A DNA stretch of 64,000 nt from Nitrosovibrio sp. Nv4 (GCF_900215485.1 NZ_OCMZ01000001.1:1054001-1118000); one strand, 5' to 3'. Numbered from the stretch's first letter, positions 36,144 to 46,180 are shown. Program-made: numbers and translations. The notes: generated by a model from the letters alone, not told the origin.

Positions 36144-36683
36144 TCAGTACAGCGTCTTCGACGTTGCACAATTCGCACTAATCCATCGACCGGTCGTATC
36201 GGCATGCTCATTGATCGGCCTGTCCTGTACCGTGCCATTGAATATGGTCCATCCTGAGAAGCTCTCGGGACTCGTGAATGTTCCCTCAGCTCTTCCATTT
36301 CCTTTCAATTGAGAATTCGTACAAACGAGATCCATTTTGTAGGTGTTTTCTGTCCTGATTGCATTCTGGATACTGCAGCCGGATTGATACGCATGAAAAT
36401 AGGATGGAATTTTCTGATCCGCCATTTGCCGGGTAATGCAGATTTTGGATGTTGCCGCCCCATCCTTGATCCGGGGCATGTCCAATCCGTATTGCTTTGC
36501 CAGGCTCGTCAATTTCTGCATTTGATCCGCCGGAATCTGCGGCACCAGAGCCAACAACATCGACGTGGTTGTCACCTCCCATAATCCGGGACGTACATTG
36601 TTCTCCATACTCTCCGTATTCTCCGTTGCGCCAGCTGCTGAAACAATCGATAGCAACGATAGGGATATAAGGGTTTTTCGCAT
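36144..36683 (-). CDS. Exported DUF3617-family protein
   Basis: This protein of about 179 residues has a signal peptide (MRKTLISLSLLSIVSAAGA). The DUF3617 entry motif RPGLWEVTT follows near residue 32, and the pattern Cys-rich/hydrophobic near SKICITRQ and CSIQNAIRTENTYK also fits. The family is periplasmic and of unknown function. The frame opens 11 codons earlier; the ATG at 36683 has GGAG about six bases upstream and begins the signal peptide. It converges on mpl. Confidence 0.8.
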   Translation of the reverse strand: MRKTLISLSLLSIVSAAGATENTESMENNVRPGLWEVTTTSMLLALVPQIPADQMQKLTSLAKQYGLDMPRIKDGAATSKICITRQMADQKIPSYFHAYQSGCSIQNAIRTENTYKMDLVCTNSQLKGNGRAEGTFTSPESFSGWTIFNGTVQDRPINEHADTTGRWISANCATSKTLY

Positions 36684-36917
36684 CGGATCTCCAGAACAGT
36701 AGCACATGGCTTTCATGTTTATTTAATGAGGTAGTTTAGAGTATTGTTGTTTGAATCGTTAGTTGATCGGGATAATCCGGATCGGTTCACCTTCTGTAGG
36801 GGTCCGGGAGAACAAGGCAGAAAAGGTGCGATAGTATGGGTGGCATGGGTGGCGGGTGGATGGAGGAGGAGGTAAGCGGTCCTCGTTTTTATTGCGAACT
36901 GAAATCAGGAATATGTC

Positions 36918-37592
36918 ATGAAAAGCGGAACTGAAATAATAAAGTTGTCGAACTATACGTACGTTTGGAGCGCGCTGATAACTTTATTCTGCGTTTCAGC
37001 GAGCGCGTGGGCTGTAGGGGAGAGCGAACTTATCACTGCAGCCGGCAAGGGGGATCTTGTCCGGGTCAACGCACTGGTCGCTGCCAAGGCCAATGTGAAT
37101 GCCACGGTGGATGGCGGCACAACCGCGTTGATAGCGGCATCGCAAAATGGCTACGAAGAGGTGGTACAAACGCTGCTCGAAGCCAAGGCAGACGTAAACG
37201 CCAAGACAGACAACTGTACTACCGCATTGATGCGGGCGTCGCAAAAAGGCCACGAACAGGTAGTGCAAGAGTTGCTTGCCGCTAAAGCCGATGTGAATGC
37301 GAGGAGGAGCGATGGCATCACTGTATTGATGCAGGCGTCGCAGGAGGGACACCAGCAAATAGTGAAGATGCTGCTGGAAGCCGGGGCCGATGTGAATGCC
37401 CGGTTGGACAATGGCGGCACTGCATTAATGCTGGCGTCGCAGGTCGGGCATCCCGGCGTGGTACAGGCATTGCTCGCCGGCAAGGCCCGTGTGAATGCAA
37501 AAGCAGGTAACGGCGTCACAGCGCTGATGCTGGCATCGAAATATCGCCACCAGGAGGTGGTAAAGCTCCTTAAGAAGGCAGGTGCCAAATGA
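36918..37592 (+). CDS. Exported ankyrin-repeat protein
   Basis: This 224-residue protein has an N-terminal signal peptide (hydrophobic segment ending ASAWA near residue 36). About six 33-residue ankyrin repeats follow, with the core pattern TALMxASQxGHxxVVxxLLxAxADVNA. It is likely a periplasmic protein-protein interaction module with no enzymatic residues. AGGA lies eight bases before the ATG. The upstream 234 bases contain a G-rich tract. It is the last gene before the oxidative cluster and is separated from it by 255 bases with no recognisable gene. Confidence 0.9.
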   Translation: MKSGTEIIKLSNYTYVWSALITLFCVSASAWAVGESELITAAGKGDLVRVNALVAAKANVNATVDGGTTALIAASQNGYEEVVQTLLEAKADVNAKTDNCTTALMRASQKGHEQVVQELLAAKADVNARRSDGITVLMQASQEGHQQIVKMLLEAGADVNARLDNGGTALMLASQVGHPGVVQALLAGKARVNAKAGNGVTALMLASKYRHQEVVKLLKKAGAK

Positions 37593-37847
37593 TAAGGCGC
37601 AGATAATAGTTCAGCAAACCCGGCGCACCATTCCGGGAATCATGACCTACCTGCTCTACCTGCCCTGTGCATATCTGTCCCCCTACGCCCGCCATTCCCG
37701 AGTGTCCGGTAGAAATTTGAGGTAGAAATAAAAACTTGGCTAAATAAAATACGCATTAGGGAAATGCCCTGTCTATAATAAATTGTCGTTTACTTTTTAA
37801 ATCAAGCCGCAACCTTACATTCCTTACCTAGCTCCCAAGGGGGTGAC

Positions 37848-38873
37848 ATGTTCCCATACTCAGACCCGGCAGGACGAAATTTCCTTGGTAACAGTGCCGT
37901 AGCCGATGTTTTTCAGCAGCAGATGCAGGGGTTCTATGACACATTTGCGCGTCGTGTCAATTCCGGTTTCACCTGGCTCGAAGCGTTCGATCAGCTGTCC
38001 GGCAGTCAGGCGCGCCAGGAGGTGAGTGTAGATTGGTCGTCATTTCCCATAACGGCACAGGCGACCGATGCGTTGATAGATCGTGACCGTTTCGAGCACC
38101 AGGACGAGTACGTGGAATGGCGCACGGGAACAAATGGGGACGGGTTGGCGCAGGTAACGTTTACCACGGAATTTCCAGAATACTTTGAAGCCTTTGCCGG
38201 GCTCGGTTTCAACGATTTGGTGAACGCCGTTCAGGATGTGATGCCCGGCGCAAACCCGACGACGGAAGAACTGTTTGGCCAGGGATTCGACCCTGCTTCC
38301 AGTCCGCCTCTCGGGCGGGCACGGATGTTTCGAGCTCATCTGCAGGAAAACCCATGGAATAACGGAGAAAAAGGGATACTCTGCCTGACCCAGCGCTTTA
38401 ATACGCTTAATGCATTGTTCAATTTACTCGCAGCATGCAGTGTTCGCAGAACGCAAGGTACTCCCGAAAATACCTGTTCACTCGTGGGAGCGGCGTGCGG
38501 ACCCGCACGAAGTTCTGATCCCGCATTGTGTGCTACAGCACAGCGAAGCGTCCGGGGTAATCTGGGATTGAGTTTGCGCGACCCGACGGGCGTGCGGATT
38601 GTAAAATTGGATGGGGTCTGGAGGATCAATAATAGTCCGATAGACATCAACGATCCTGCCCAAAATCAGGGGAGCTGGGTAGTGAGCCGGAACGCACGGC
38701 GAGCGGTCCTGACTATCGCGGCCGGATTGACCGTGGACGGAAATCCAGTTAGAACCGGAGCGCAAATTGCGCGTAAGCTCCAGGTTGCAGCCGACGTTCT
38801 GGCAGCGCCAAACGCGGCGCTTCCCGAATGGGCGCGCGTCGGTGTCGAGTCCAGTTCGCGCGGGCCAGAGTGA
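37848..38873 (+). CDS. Uncharacterised protein, first gene of the cytochrome operon
   Basis: This 341-residue protein is not recognised. It has no signal peptide or membrane segment and starts MFPYSDPAGRNFLGNSAVAD. It is rich in Phe, Asn and Asp, with a cluster of Cys residues between about 185 and 230 (ILCLTQRF, NTCSLVGAACGP) but no CxxCH. AAGGGGGTG before the ATG is a strong ribosome binding site. The next gene starts five bases after its stop, so it is translationally coupled to an exported c-type cytochrome-like protein. An accessory role in that system is inferred. Confidence 0.7.
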   Translation: MFPYSDPAGRNFLGNSAVADVFQQQMQGFYDTFARRVNSGFTWLEAFDQLSGSQARQEVSVDWSSFPITAQATDALIDRDRFEHQDEYVEWRTGTNGDGLAQVTFTTEFPEYFEAFAGLGFNDLVNAVQDVMPGANPTTEELFGQGFDPASSPPLGRARMFRAHLQENPWNNGEKGILCLTQRFNTLNALFNLLAACSVRRTQGTPENTCSLVGAACGPARSSDPALCATAQRSVRGNLGLSLRDPTGVRIVKLDGVWRINNSPIDINDPAQNQGSWVVSRNARRAVLTIAAGLTVDGNPVRTGAQIARKLQVAADVLAAPNAALPEWARVGVESSSRGPE

Positions 38874-38878
38874 TTGGA

Positions 38879-40657
38879 ATGGGTGTCTGGCGAAAATTTG
38901 TTGGGATACTTGACCAATTTCGGGTACGGGTTACCGGAATAATACGAGGACGCGCCATTGTCGTTGCCGGATTATTCGTATTGGTCGCGCCCGGTTTCGC
39001 GTATGCGCAGTCATCCACGCTGCAATTCAAGCAGACAAGGAATGAATCTCAACCCAAGTTATTGACGGCTGCGGAAATTGCCGACCTTGGTGATCCATTC
39101 TTCAACCTGCTGCTGAAGGATAAGGCCGACAAGGTGACGCTCACGGACGTGCAGAACGCGATACAGCCCAACGCTGCTAACCGGCATTTATTCGTGGTTA
39201 GCGAACGCATCGTCCAGACCGTAAAGGCGGGATCCCGGCGCGCCGTGTTAGCGTTCGACGGTACGAATGGCGGCGAGTCGCTCAAGGGTAACGTGATGTT
39301 GTCACTCTCGTTTGGACCGAACGGTTTCCCGGAAGACAGCGAGATTGAAGCGTGGGGCTGGGATGATCAACGAGGGCGATACAACTATTACAAGCTGGAT
39401 TCCGCCGGCTCGTCGACAGATGCGATGATATGGAAGTTTCGGGGGTCATCGGAAAAAGCAGACTTGCAAACCCCCTCGGAACGAGCGGGAACCTGCCTGC
39501 GATGTCATGTGGTGGGTGCGCCGATCATGAAGGAGCTGTTTTTTCCCTGGAATAATTGGCATGCGGGAGTAGGGGGAAGTTTTGTAGCGGACTATCTCGA
39601 CCGGAACTCGCCCAATCCAAACAAATGGCCCGCGGCCAACACGCGTCCCTTCCAGCGACTTTCCACGGCAGACAAGCTTGAGGCCGACTTTCTCATTCCC
39701 ACGTTCAAGCGGTTTAACAGCTCGCGTCTGAACGCAGCACTGAAGCGCGATGATGGAAATGCGGCCCCTTCGGTTTCCTCTACGGGACGAATGACGGTGC
39801 TGGAAGGCAGCCGCCTGCTGAGGCCCTTGTTTCAAACGACTGAAATCAACCTGATTTCATCCCGCAGCACATCAGGAATACATCCCTTCGGGAGTGCAGC
39901 CGACTTTGTCCCGGAACTCGACATGCAAATCCCAACGTCATTCTTCCTCAACACTCAACTGATTGCGGGGGGCGGCACGGGAGGACTGGGCGGGCTCAAA
40001 CTGACCGATGCAAACGCGTTTTCCACATTCGCCAAACTGAGTCAACAGGAGAATAAAGAGCTTGTTGAGAAGTTCAAGCTCCTTTTGGATGGAGTGCGAG
40101 GTGACACCCATTTCGGCTGGTTTGTGCCGGAAGCCAGTTTTGTAGAGAACGATCTTATCGATCAGGCGCTTCAACTCGGCGTTATTACGCCACACTTCCT
40201 TGCCGCCGTACTGGCCGTAGATCTGGAGGCGCCCGTTTTTTCGGTCAAGCGCGCCGAGTTGCTGAAGTTCGTGCCGGATCAGTTCGAGTTTATCCCCATA
40301 GCTCCCGGGGTAGATCCAACAACTATACCGCGAGATGCTGCGAAGGACTTTCTCACAAAAGAGGTGATCTCTCGCATCAATCAAACTAATCCGGCACAGG
40401 GCACAACCGCTGACGAGTTCCGCAAACTGCTGACCTCGGCGGACGCCATTGCTGAACTGCAGAAGCGGATAACGGCCTATACAAAAAGGGTCAAGGCCGT
40501 GCTCGATCCAGCAAGCGCCGACAAGCGGAAGGATGAGCTGGAGCGTTTATACAGCTTGCTGGTGGAGCGGCGGCTTCTCATGGAAGCGCACGCTGTCCTT
40601 CAAAATCTGGATGAAACTGATGGTCAGCTACTCTTTCCACTGCCAAGCGGAGGCTGA
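38879..40657 (+). CDS. Exported protein with one c-type haem motif
   Basis: This protein of about 592 residues has a signal segment (hydrophobic AIVVAGLFVLVAPGFAYA, cleavage near residue 44). A single CxxCH lies at 206-210 (GTCLRCHVVGAPI), suggesting one covalently bound haem in the periplasm. The rest matches no family I know. The region before the motif (IEAWGWDDQRGRYNYYKL) and the spacing after it resemble the N-terminal half of the product of 44219-46180, so the two are probably distant paralogues. The upstream frame from 38828 overlaps the previous gene; the ATG at 38879, five bases after that gene's stop, begins the export signal. Confidence 0.75.
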   Translation: MGVWRKFVGILDQFRVRVTGIIRGRAIVVAGLFVLVAPGFAYAQSSTLQFKQTRNESQPKLLTAAEIADLGDPFFNLLLKDKADKVTLTDVQNAIQPNAANRHLFVVSERIVQTVKAGSRRAVLAFDGTNGGESLKGNVMLSLSFGPNGFPEDSEIEAWGWDDQRGRYNYYKLDSAGSSTDAMIWKFRGSSEKADLQTPSERAGTCLRCHVVGAPIMKELFFPWNNWHAGVGGSFVADYLDRNSPNPNKWPAANTRPFQRLSTADKLEADFLIPTFKRFNSSRLNAALKRDDGNAAPSVSSTGRMTVLEGSRLLRPLFQTTEINLISSRSTSGIHPFGSAADFVPELDMQIPTSFFLNTQLIAGGGTGGLGGLKLTDANAFSTFAKLSQQENKELVEKFKLLLDGVRGDTHFGWFVPEASFVENDLIDQALQLGVITPHFLAAVLAVDLEAPVFSVKRAELLKFVPDQFEFIPIAPGVDPTTIPRDAAKDFLTKEVISRINQTNPAQGTTADEFRKLLTSADAIAELQKRITAYTKRVKAVLDPASADKRKDELERLYSLLVERRLLMEAHAVLQNLDETDGQLLFPLPSGG

Positions 40658-40798
40658 GAAAATGTGAGGGCGCATTTGAAATTTATTTCCTTCAGCTAGC
40701 AGCCTGCGGGATTTGAAGAATCGAAGCGAAAAAGTGACCAGCCAGACGTTTTTGCCGTCGATTTGCTTTAGGTCCGGCAGGCCGCCAGGAAGGAGGAC

Positions 40799-43327
40799 AT
40801 GAAACAAGCGACATTTGTCATCCGACGCGTGTGGATCGGCGCGGCAATAGCAGCTGCTGCGGTGGCAATCTCTATCTCGTTGCCCACCGCTCTTGCGCAG
40901 ACGCCCATTGCTTCTGCTCCGACAGCATCGCCGGTGCTCGATAATGCCGGGTTCTATTCAGGCGAATCCGGTTTCAATGCCTCGGAGCGAGCGGGCCGCG
41001 AGATCTGGTATAAGGCCACCGCCGGGAATAGCCGGTTCTACACCTACGTATTTCCGCAACGACTCAATGTGCTGATTGACTGGTATCGCGTGCTTAACGC
41101 GAATGAGCACCATGATCGGTTCGCAGCATGGGGCATCATCAATGATCCTGAGTGCTGTACACCCGGCGCCATGGGCTGTCCGGCGAAAAATCTTGAAGAC
41201 ACCTATGGGTTCGAATGGTGCCCCGGCGATGAGGAATTACTCAAGTACGTCGGGCATTCGGGCTACCGGGATCCGGCATGCGACTACAAGGACGCGCCAC
41301 CCAGCATGACCCACCCGCATCATATGGTCAAGGATCAGCGCCAGTCTGCCTGCGATCTCGCCTTTGGCACCTCAACCGGCGCCATCGGTTTCCGCAAGTT
41401 TCCCAACCCCCGTTTTGACAAGGCGCAATGGATCAGGGTAAACGGAGGTCTCGCGAGTTGGGACGGATACCGCCATTCCTCCGAGAAAGAACCCCATTCA
41501 AGTGACAGCGAGCTGGGTCGTCTTGCGGATGGTTCAATCGAGCCACCGTTTCTGATTGGCATCACCTGCGCGTCCTGTCATGCCTCATTCAACCCGTTAA
41601 AACCTCCCAAAGATACCGCCAATCCAAAACAGGAAAACATCAGGGCCATTGTCGGCAACCAGTATTCGCGGATCTCCGAGGTGCTTACCTCCGGCATGCC
41701 GGGCACTACGCTCGAGGTGCAGATATTTTCGCATGCGCGGCCCGGAACGTCGGACACCTCGGCGATCGCTACTGATCAGGTACACAATCCCGGTACGACG
41801 AACGCAATTATCCATACTCAGACCCGCCCCAAATTCGAAAACAAGCAGGTCACCCGGTGGCGCAAGGTTACAACCTGTTCGGCTGGCGATCCGGACTGTT
41901 GGTGCGAGCCAGGCCGCGACAGCAAGTGCTGGCAGCGGGGCGCCGAGGCCGCTACGGTACACCACCTCTTGAAAGGCGGCGAGGACTCGATCGGTGCACT
42001 CGAGGCAATTCAAAGGGTTTACTTCAACATTGGAGGATGTTCGGAACAGTGCTGGGCTAATCACTTGACGGACCTGCGCCAGCTCGACCCACGACGCCGC
42101 AACTTTGGCCAGACACCGTTCGATATTGGACAGTGCCGGCGCGATTGCGCAAATTTCCGCGCCATTGAGGACCGGCTGGAGAACATCCATGACTTTCTCC
42201 TATCGAGGGAGGGCGATGCCACCGATCTTGCGCGAGCCCGCGAACTCGCGTTGCACGAGTCTGATGCCACGGCCACCTACACGGTGGCGGATCTTGAACG
42301 TGACCTGAACAAGCAGTTCGGGAATAACGCAGTGATGCGCGGCCGCAGGGTATTTGCCGACAAGTGCGCGCGGTGCCATTCGTCTATTTCAGAGCTGACC
42401 GGCGGCGCATTCCGGAGTCGCGATTTCAGGGCGCTGAACCTCAACGGCATGCGCGCCGACTGGTTGGGCTCTGACCAGGCCCTATTCGCCTCCGAAGTTG
42501 GTACCCATCGCTGTCGTTCGCTCCACTCGAATCATATGACCGGCAACATCTGGGAGGAATATGGCTCTGAGACGCTTCGTGCGCGGCCGCCGGATCCGAA
42601 CATTCGTGAGCCGCACGACGGTGGCCGGGGCTACTACCGCAACATCTCGCTGCTGTCTCTTTGGGCACATGCTCCGTTTCTGCACAATAATTCCGTCGGT
42701 CCGGAGCTTTGCGGAAATCCGGCCAACAAGACAAACGATTTCTACCGGTCCCCCTATGTGGACGCGAACAGGCAGGCGCTACCCGCGGACAAAGCGCCGG
42801 GCTGCTGGGGGTACGACCCGAGCATCGAGGGTCGTTTCAAACTCTACGTTGCTTCAATGCAGGCTCTGCTCAATCCGCGGGAGCGCGTGCCGAAGCTCAC
42901 CCGTCTGAGTAATGATGTACGCATGGCGCTAGGGCCGCGGATTTGGGATGGAAAAGAAGGGCGGTTGCTCGGCCTTACCCTGGAACTGCCGGCCGGTGTC
43001 AGCGTCGGGGGTGTTGCGAGCTTCCAGCACAAGATTTTCGTGAATGACATGATTCTCTCAAGGCTCAAACCGGACGTCATTGATGAGAAGCTCGCCAGGC
43101 AGTTCGGCGAAGTGGAGGGTAAAAAAATTGCCGCGGAGTTGCGTTCATTGGCCGGCAAGATCGCAAAGGAGCCGGATCGCATGGTCGAGGCCATCCGGGG
43201 CTTTCCAGACCTCGTGGCAATCTACAGTTCATGCACCGCCAGTATAGAGAATGATGGCCATCGCTTTGGAGAGGACTTGTCCGATAGTGACAAGAACGCG
43301 CTCATCGCCTTCCTCGCGACACTCTAG
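40799..43327 (+). CDS. Exported di-haem c-type cytochrome, RoxA-like
   Basis: This 842-residue protein has a signal peptide ending ALAQ (near 34) and two CxxCH motifs, at 257-261 (CASCH) and 523-527 (CARCH). Size, two widely spaced haem sites and the C-terminal GGRGYYRNISLLSLWAHAPF motif are like the di-haem dioxygenases typified by rubber oxygenase RoxA. It is also Cys-rich outside the haem sites (CWCEPG, CSEQC). AGGAGG precedes the ATG. A related protein is encoded at 48453-51095. Oxidative cleavage of an unsaturated compound in the periplasm is inferred; a MauG-type peroxidase role is the alternative. Confidence 0.8.
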   Translation: MKQATFVIRRVWIGAAIAAAAVAISISLPTALAQTPIASAPTASPVLDNAGFYSGESGFNASERAGREIWYKATAGNSRFYTYVFPQRLNVLIDWYRVLNANEHHDRFAAWGIINDPECCTPGAMGCPAKNLEDTYGFEWCPGDEELLKYVGHSGYRDPACDYKDAPPSMTHPHHMVKDQRQSACDLAFGTSTGAIGFRKFPNPRFDKAQWIRVNGGLASWDGYRHSSEKEPHSSDSELGRLADGSIEPPFLIGITCASCHASFNPLKPPKDTANPKQENIRAIVGNQYSRISEVLTSGMPGTTLEVQIFSHARPGTSDTSAIATDQVHNPGTTNAIIHTQTRPKFENKQVTRWRKVTTCSAGDPDCWCEPGRDSKCWQRGAEAATVHHLLKGGEDSIGALEAIQRVYFNIGGCSEQCWANHLTDLRQLDPRRRNFGQTPFDIGQCRRDCANFRAIEDRLENIHDFLLSREGDATDLARARELALHESDATATYTVADLERDLNKQFGNNAVMRGRRVFADKCARCHSSISELTGGAFRSRDFRALNLNGMRADWLGSDQALFASEVGTHRCRSLHSNHMTGNIWEEYGSETLRARPPDPNIREPHDGGRGYYRNISLLSLWAHAPFLHNNSVGPELCGNPANKTNDFYRSPYVDANRQALPADKAPGCWGYDPSIEGRFKLYVASMQALLNPRERVPKLTRLSNDVRMALGPRIWDGKEGRLLGLTLELPAGVSVGGVASFQHKIFVNDMILSRLKPDVIDEKLARQFGEVEGKKIAAELRSLAGKIAKEPDRMVEAIRGFPDLVAIYSSCTASIENDGHRFGEDLSDSDKNALIAFLATL

Positions 43328-43340
43328 GGGTGAGATCCTG

Positions 43341-44198
43341 ATGAAAGGAATGATCATTGTTTGTGCGGGCGTTATGCTTGCGGCCTGCAAAGGTCTGCCG
43401 CCTTCCGAGATCAAGTTCGGCCGTTATGGCGAGCTTCACGCAAGCAAGCCCGATTTTGCCCGAGTGGAGCATGAGTTCCCGCTCGCTCTCGCCGATTTTG
43501 CGAAGCTCACCCCCGAAACTCTCAGCGCCTATGACCAGGAGCAGATCGACCAGATCTATGCTCGCCTCGCTGCCGGCGCTATCCCCGATGGATTGTTCGA
43601 TGGCAGCGCGTTTTCCCCAAAAGACACCTCTGGCAACAGGCTCGCCGCCGGATTCGCGGATGGCTTACCGGATATTGCCGCCAGGATTAAAACGACAAAA
43701 TTCGAGCTTCTCCGCAAATACCTCTGGAGTAAGAAGGTCTTCTATCGTGATAGCCGCCTGGCCCGAAACCGCGTCGAGAACATGGCGTCGCTTGAGCATC
43801 TTGTCAGCGGAGACCTGAAGACAGTTCCCACGATCACCGTGAACGGGCAGAAACAATGGTTGATGTTTCCGGCGCGTCTCTATTGCGGGCAAAGCCTGCT
43901 CGATTCACGTCGCGAGTCGATAATCATCGATTATTCCTATAACGAGGAGATTCCCGGCTACCGGGAGCGTCCTGACTCTCTGGCAGGACGGCGCGGCATG
44001 CAGGTGCGCGACGAGATCCGTATGATACGGCCGGGCTTCTATCTCGGCCGCGCTTATCTCGGCAAGATTTTTCTACTCAACTTCACGCTCTACAATAAGG
44101 AACTGGCCGAACGCCACGCACCGGAGTATCCGAAGACGGGTAAAACCCGGCAGGATTGCTGGCCAGGGGAGCAGGCCAGATCAGCAGTTCACCGGTAA
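43341..44198 (+). CDS. Lipoprotein of an unrecognised family (paralogue of 51736-52167)
   Basis: This 285-residue protein starts with a lipoprotein signal (MKGMIIVCAGVMLAACKG, lipidated Cys near residue 16). I know no family name. Its second half has landmarks shared with the small protein at 51736-52167. These are an acidic helix followed by IPDG, W-x-x-K-x-F, a D-x-x-x-x-x-I-x-x-D-Y segment, and RDEIR followed by YLGKAYLGK and a final FTLYN. The start at 43341 is 14 bases after the cytochrome stop, so it is in the same operon. A role as a partner of the neighbouring haem proteins is inferred. Confidence 0.7.
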   Translation: MKGMIIVCAGVMLAACKGLPPSEIKFGRYGELHASKPDFARVEHEFPLALADFAKLTPETLSAYDQEQIDQIYARLAAGAIPDGLFDGSAFSPKDTSGNRLAAGFADGLPDIAARIKTTKFELLRKYLWSKKVFYRDSRLARNRVENMASLEHLVSGDLKTVPTITVNGQKQWLMFPARLYCGQSLLDSRRESIIIDYSYNEEIPGYRERPDSLAGRRGMQVRDEIRMIRPGFYLGRAYLGKIFLLNFTLYNKELAERHAPEYPKTGKTRQDCWPGEQARSAVHR

Positions 44199-44218
44199 AG
44201 AAAGGGAAAGGTAAAGGC

Positions 44219-46180
44219 ATGCGCTGCATTGGCGTGGCTCTAATGATCGCCCTGGTCTACATTTCGGGTGCAGCCGCCAGCGATGGTTGCTTCCCGGCAT
44301 GCGAGAAGGCGATCTGGGCTGTCGATCCCGCAAAGCCTGGCCCGCTGCTCCCGCCAACGGGCCGCTCACTTTTTGATTTTATCGCAGCCGACGGCATTCC
44401 GTTTCCATTTGAAGCCCTGGTGCGGAAGGTCGAAGCGCGCATCGGATGCACGGACGGAGCATGCACGACTCCCGTGCTGATCCCGCTCGGCCGTTCGCTG
44501 CAGCAGACCGCTGCAGCGCCTGACTTCTTCGAATACCCGCGCGCTGTTGTCGCGGTAACAGGCGAGGGCGCGGGCCCGATGTTTGCCCGGGATCGGTTAT
44601 ATCTGGCTTATCAGGAGAAGATGAACCTGATCGAGGTGATCAGCTACAACGAGACAGCCGCGCGCTTTGAATTTCAACTGGTGCGCAACTACCGGAAGGA
44701 CAACACGCCGCGACTGGTTTACGCGAACCGGAATATATGCATCGCATGCCATCAGAATCATTCCCCGATTTTCTCGCGGCAAGTATGGGATGAGACCAAC
44801 GCGAATCCCAAGGTAGCGGAAAAGCTTTCGCAGGTGAGAGAGCGGTTCTATGGAATCCCTGTGCATCGCGGCATTGATCTGCCGGATATTATTGACAAGG
44901 CGACCGACCGGGCAAACCTTATTGGCGTGACTCAGCGCATCTGGCGGGAAGCATGCGATGTGGCCTGCCGCGCTTTGGCGATCACAGCTGCGGTGCAGTA
45001 TCGTCTGTCGGGAGGACGCATCTTCGATGTAAGCGCTCTCGCGCAGACCCTCTCGCCTGGATTTGCCGCGCGATGGCCGGCCGGCCTCGCGATACCAAAT
45101 CCGGATCTTCCTAACCGTGATCCGCTCGCATTTCCGCCCAGCACCCGAGGCGTGGCGCAGTCCCATGTCATCGCGGTGTTCGATCCGTTAGCGCCCCGTG
45201 CACCGCTTGAGACATGGATAGCGAGCGATCGACTGCTTGCACGCCGCTTCGTTGTGGGATTAGCCGACCTCATAGCCGAGAGAGATATACACGATCTTGA
45301 TGCATGGCTTGCACGCCATGCCACTCAGGCAGCGCGACGGATACATACTGCTCCTTGCAGGCTCTCTGGAGAACGATACGACTGCGCAGGCGAGTTCACG
45401 CTGCGCGGGGGCAGGAACTTTGTCGATGCGCTGGCAATCGGTGATGAGCCATCGCTTCATTTTTCGCTCAAGAACGGGATTGCAACAAGCCGTGGCTTAC
45501 GAGCCCGCACGGCGGACGGCAACCTGATCGAGCGGATTACCGTGACTCAAGAACGCGGCAAGGCAGAAGCCACCGTTGCTGTTGTCGAAGACTTTGCCAA
45601 TATACGCGCGATAATTGCAAAATTTAACTGGTCTGATGTACCGATCAACCGTATGCCGCTGCGCCTGGCGCTTGGTCTCGATACCCAGGATATATGTTGC
45701 CAGACAGCGGTTTTACTTGAGCCGGCACAGGCCGACCTTGAACCGGCGGGTCCCGTTCTCGAGCCTGGCACCGCGTTCAAGAAGGCATGCGGTGCATGTC
45801 ATCTGACGGTCGAGCGTTTTCCGCCCAACTTCCTTGCAGGTGATGAGCGCAGGGTTAACACAAACCTCGCGCAGTGCGCGCCCAGGATCTTCGTGCGCCT
45901 CTCAATGTGGCAAACTGCAGTCGCTTCCCGCGACAAGGTGCCAATGCCGCCGCCGCTCGCGTCTCGCAAAGGCAGCCCTTGGGTCCAGACCGTGCCTCAT
46001 CCGTCTATCGCCGTGCTGCGAAATACCGTTGCGGAGTGGTTGCGCGCCGAAACGGGGCAGGTGCCCGATGCCGCGGCAATGGTCGCGTATGGTTACGAGA
46101 ATCTGCGCCGCTGCCTGCCGCCCGCCGACGCCACTGCCCCATCGGGAGTACCGGAACGGACAGAACAGAGTAACCAATGA
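44219..46180 (+). CDS. Exported protein with two c-type haem motifs
   Basis: This protein of about 653 residues has a signal peptide (MRCIGVALMIALVYISGAAA) and CxxCH motifs at 174-178 (CIACHQNHSPI) and 524-528 (CGACHLT). The second lies in a segment resembling a small cytochrome c domain. The central part has no recognised family. The N-terminal half resembles the single-haem protein at 38879-40657 around its CxxCH. The frame opens at 44156; the ATG at 44219 has an AAAGG-rich leader and begins the signal peptide. It is the last gene of the plus-strand operon and converges on the GMC gene. Confidence 0.75.
   Translation: MRCIGVALMIALVYISGAAASDGCFPACEKAIWAVDPAKPGPLLPPTGRSLFDFIAADGIPFPFEALVRKVEARIGCTDGACTTPVLIPLGRSLQQTAAAPDFFEYPRAVVAVTGEGAGPMFARDRLYLAYQEKMNLIEVISYNETAARFEFQLVRNYRKDNTPRLVYANRNICIACHQNHSPIFSRQVWDETNANPKVAEKLSQVRERFYGIPVHRGIDLPDIIDKATDRANLIGVTQRIWREACDVACRALAITAAVQYRLSGGRIFDVSALAQTLSPGFAARWPAGLAIPNPDLPNRDPLAFPPSTRGVAQSHVIAVFDPLAPRAPLETWIASDRLLARRFVVGLADLIAERDIHDLDAWLARHATQAARRIHTAPCRLSGERYDCAGEFTLRGGRNFVDALAIGDEPSLHFSLKNGIATSRGLRARTADGNLIERITVTQERGKAEATVAVVEDFANIRAIIAKFNWSDVPINRMPLRLALGLDTQDICCQTAVLLEPAQADLEPAGPVLEPGTAFKKACGACHLTVERFPPNFLAGDERRVNTNLAQCAPRIFVRLSMWQTAVASRDKVPMPPPLASRKGSPWVQTVPHPSIAVLRNTVAEWLRAETGQVPDAAAMVAYGYENLRRCLPPADATAPSGVPERTEQSNQ

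Noticed and set aside
37848-38873. Possibility that the 341-residue protein is a c-type cytochrome like its neighbours
   Set aside because: It has several Cys residues but no CxxCH motif and no signal peptide.
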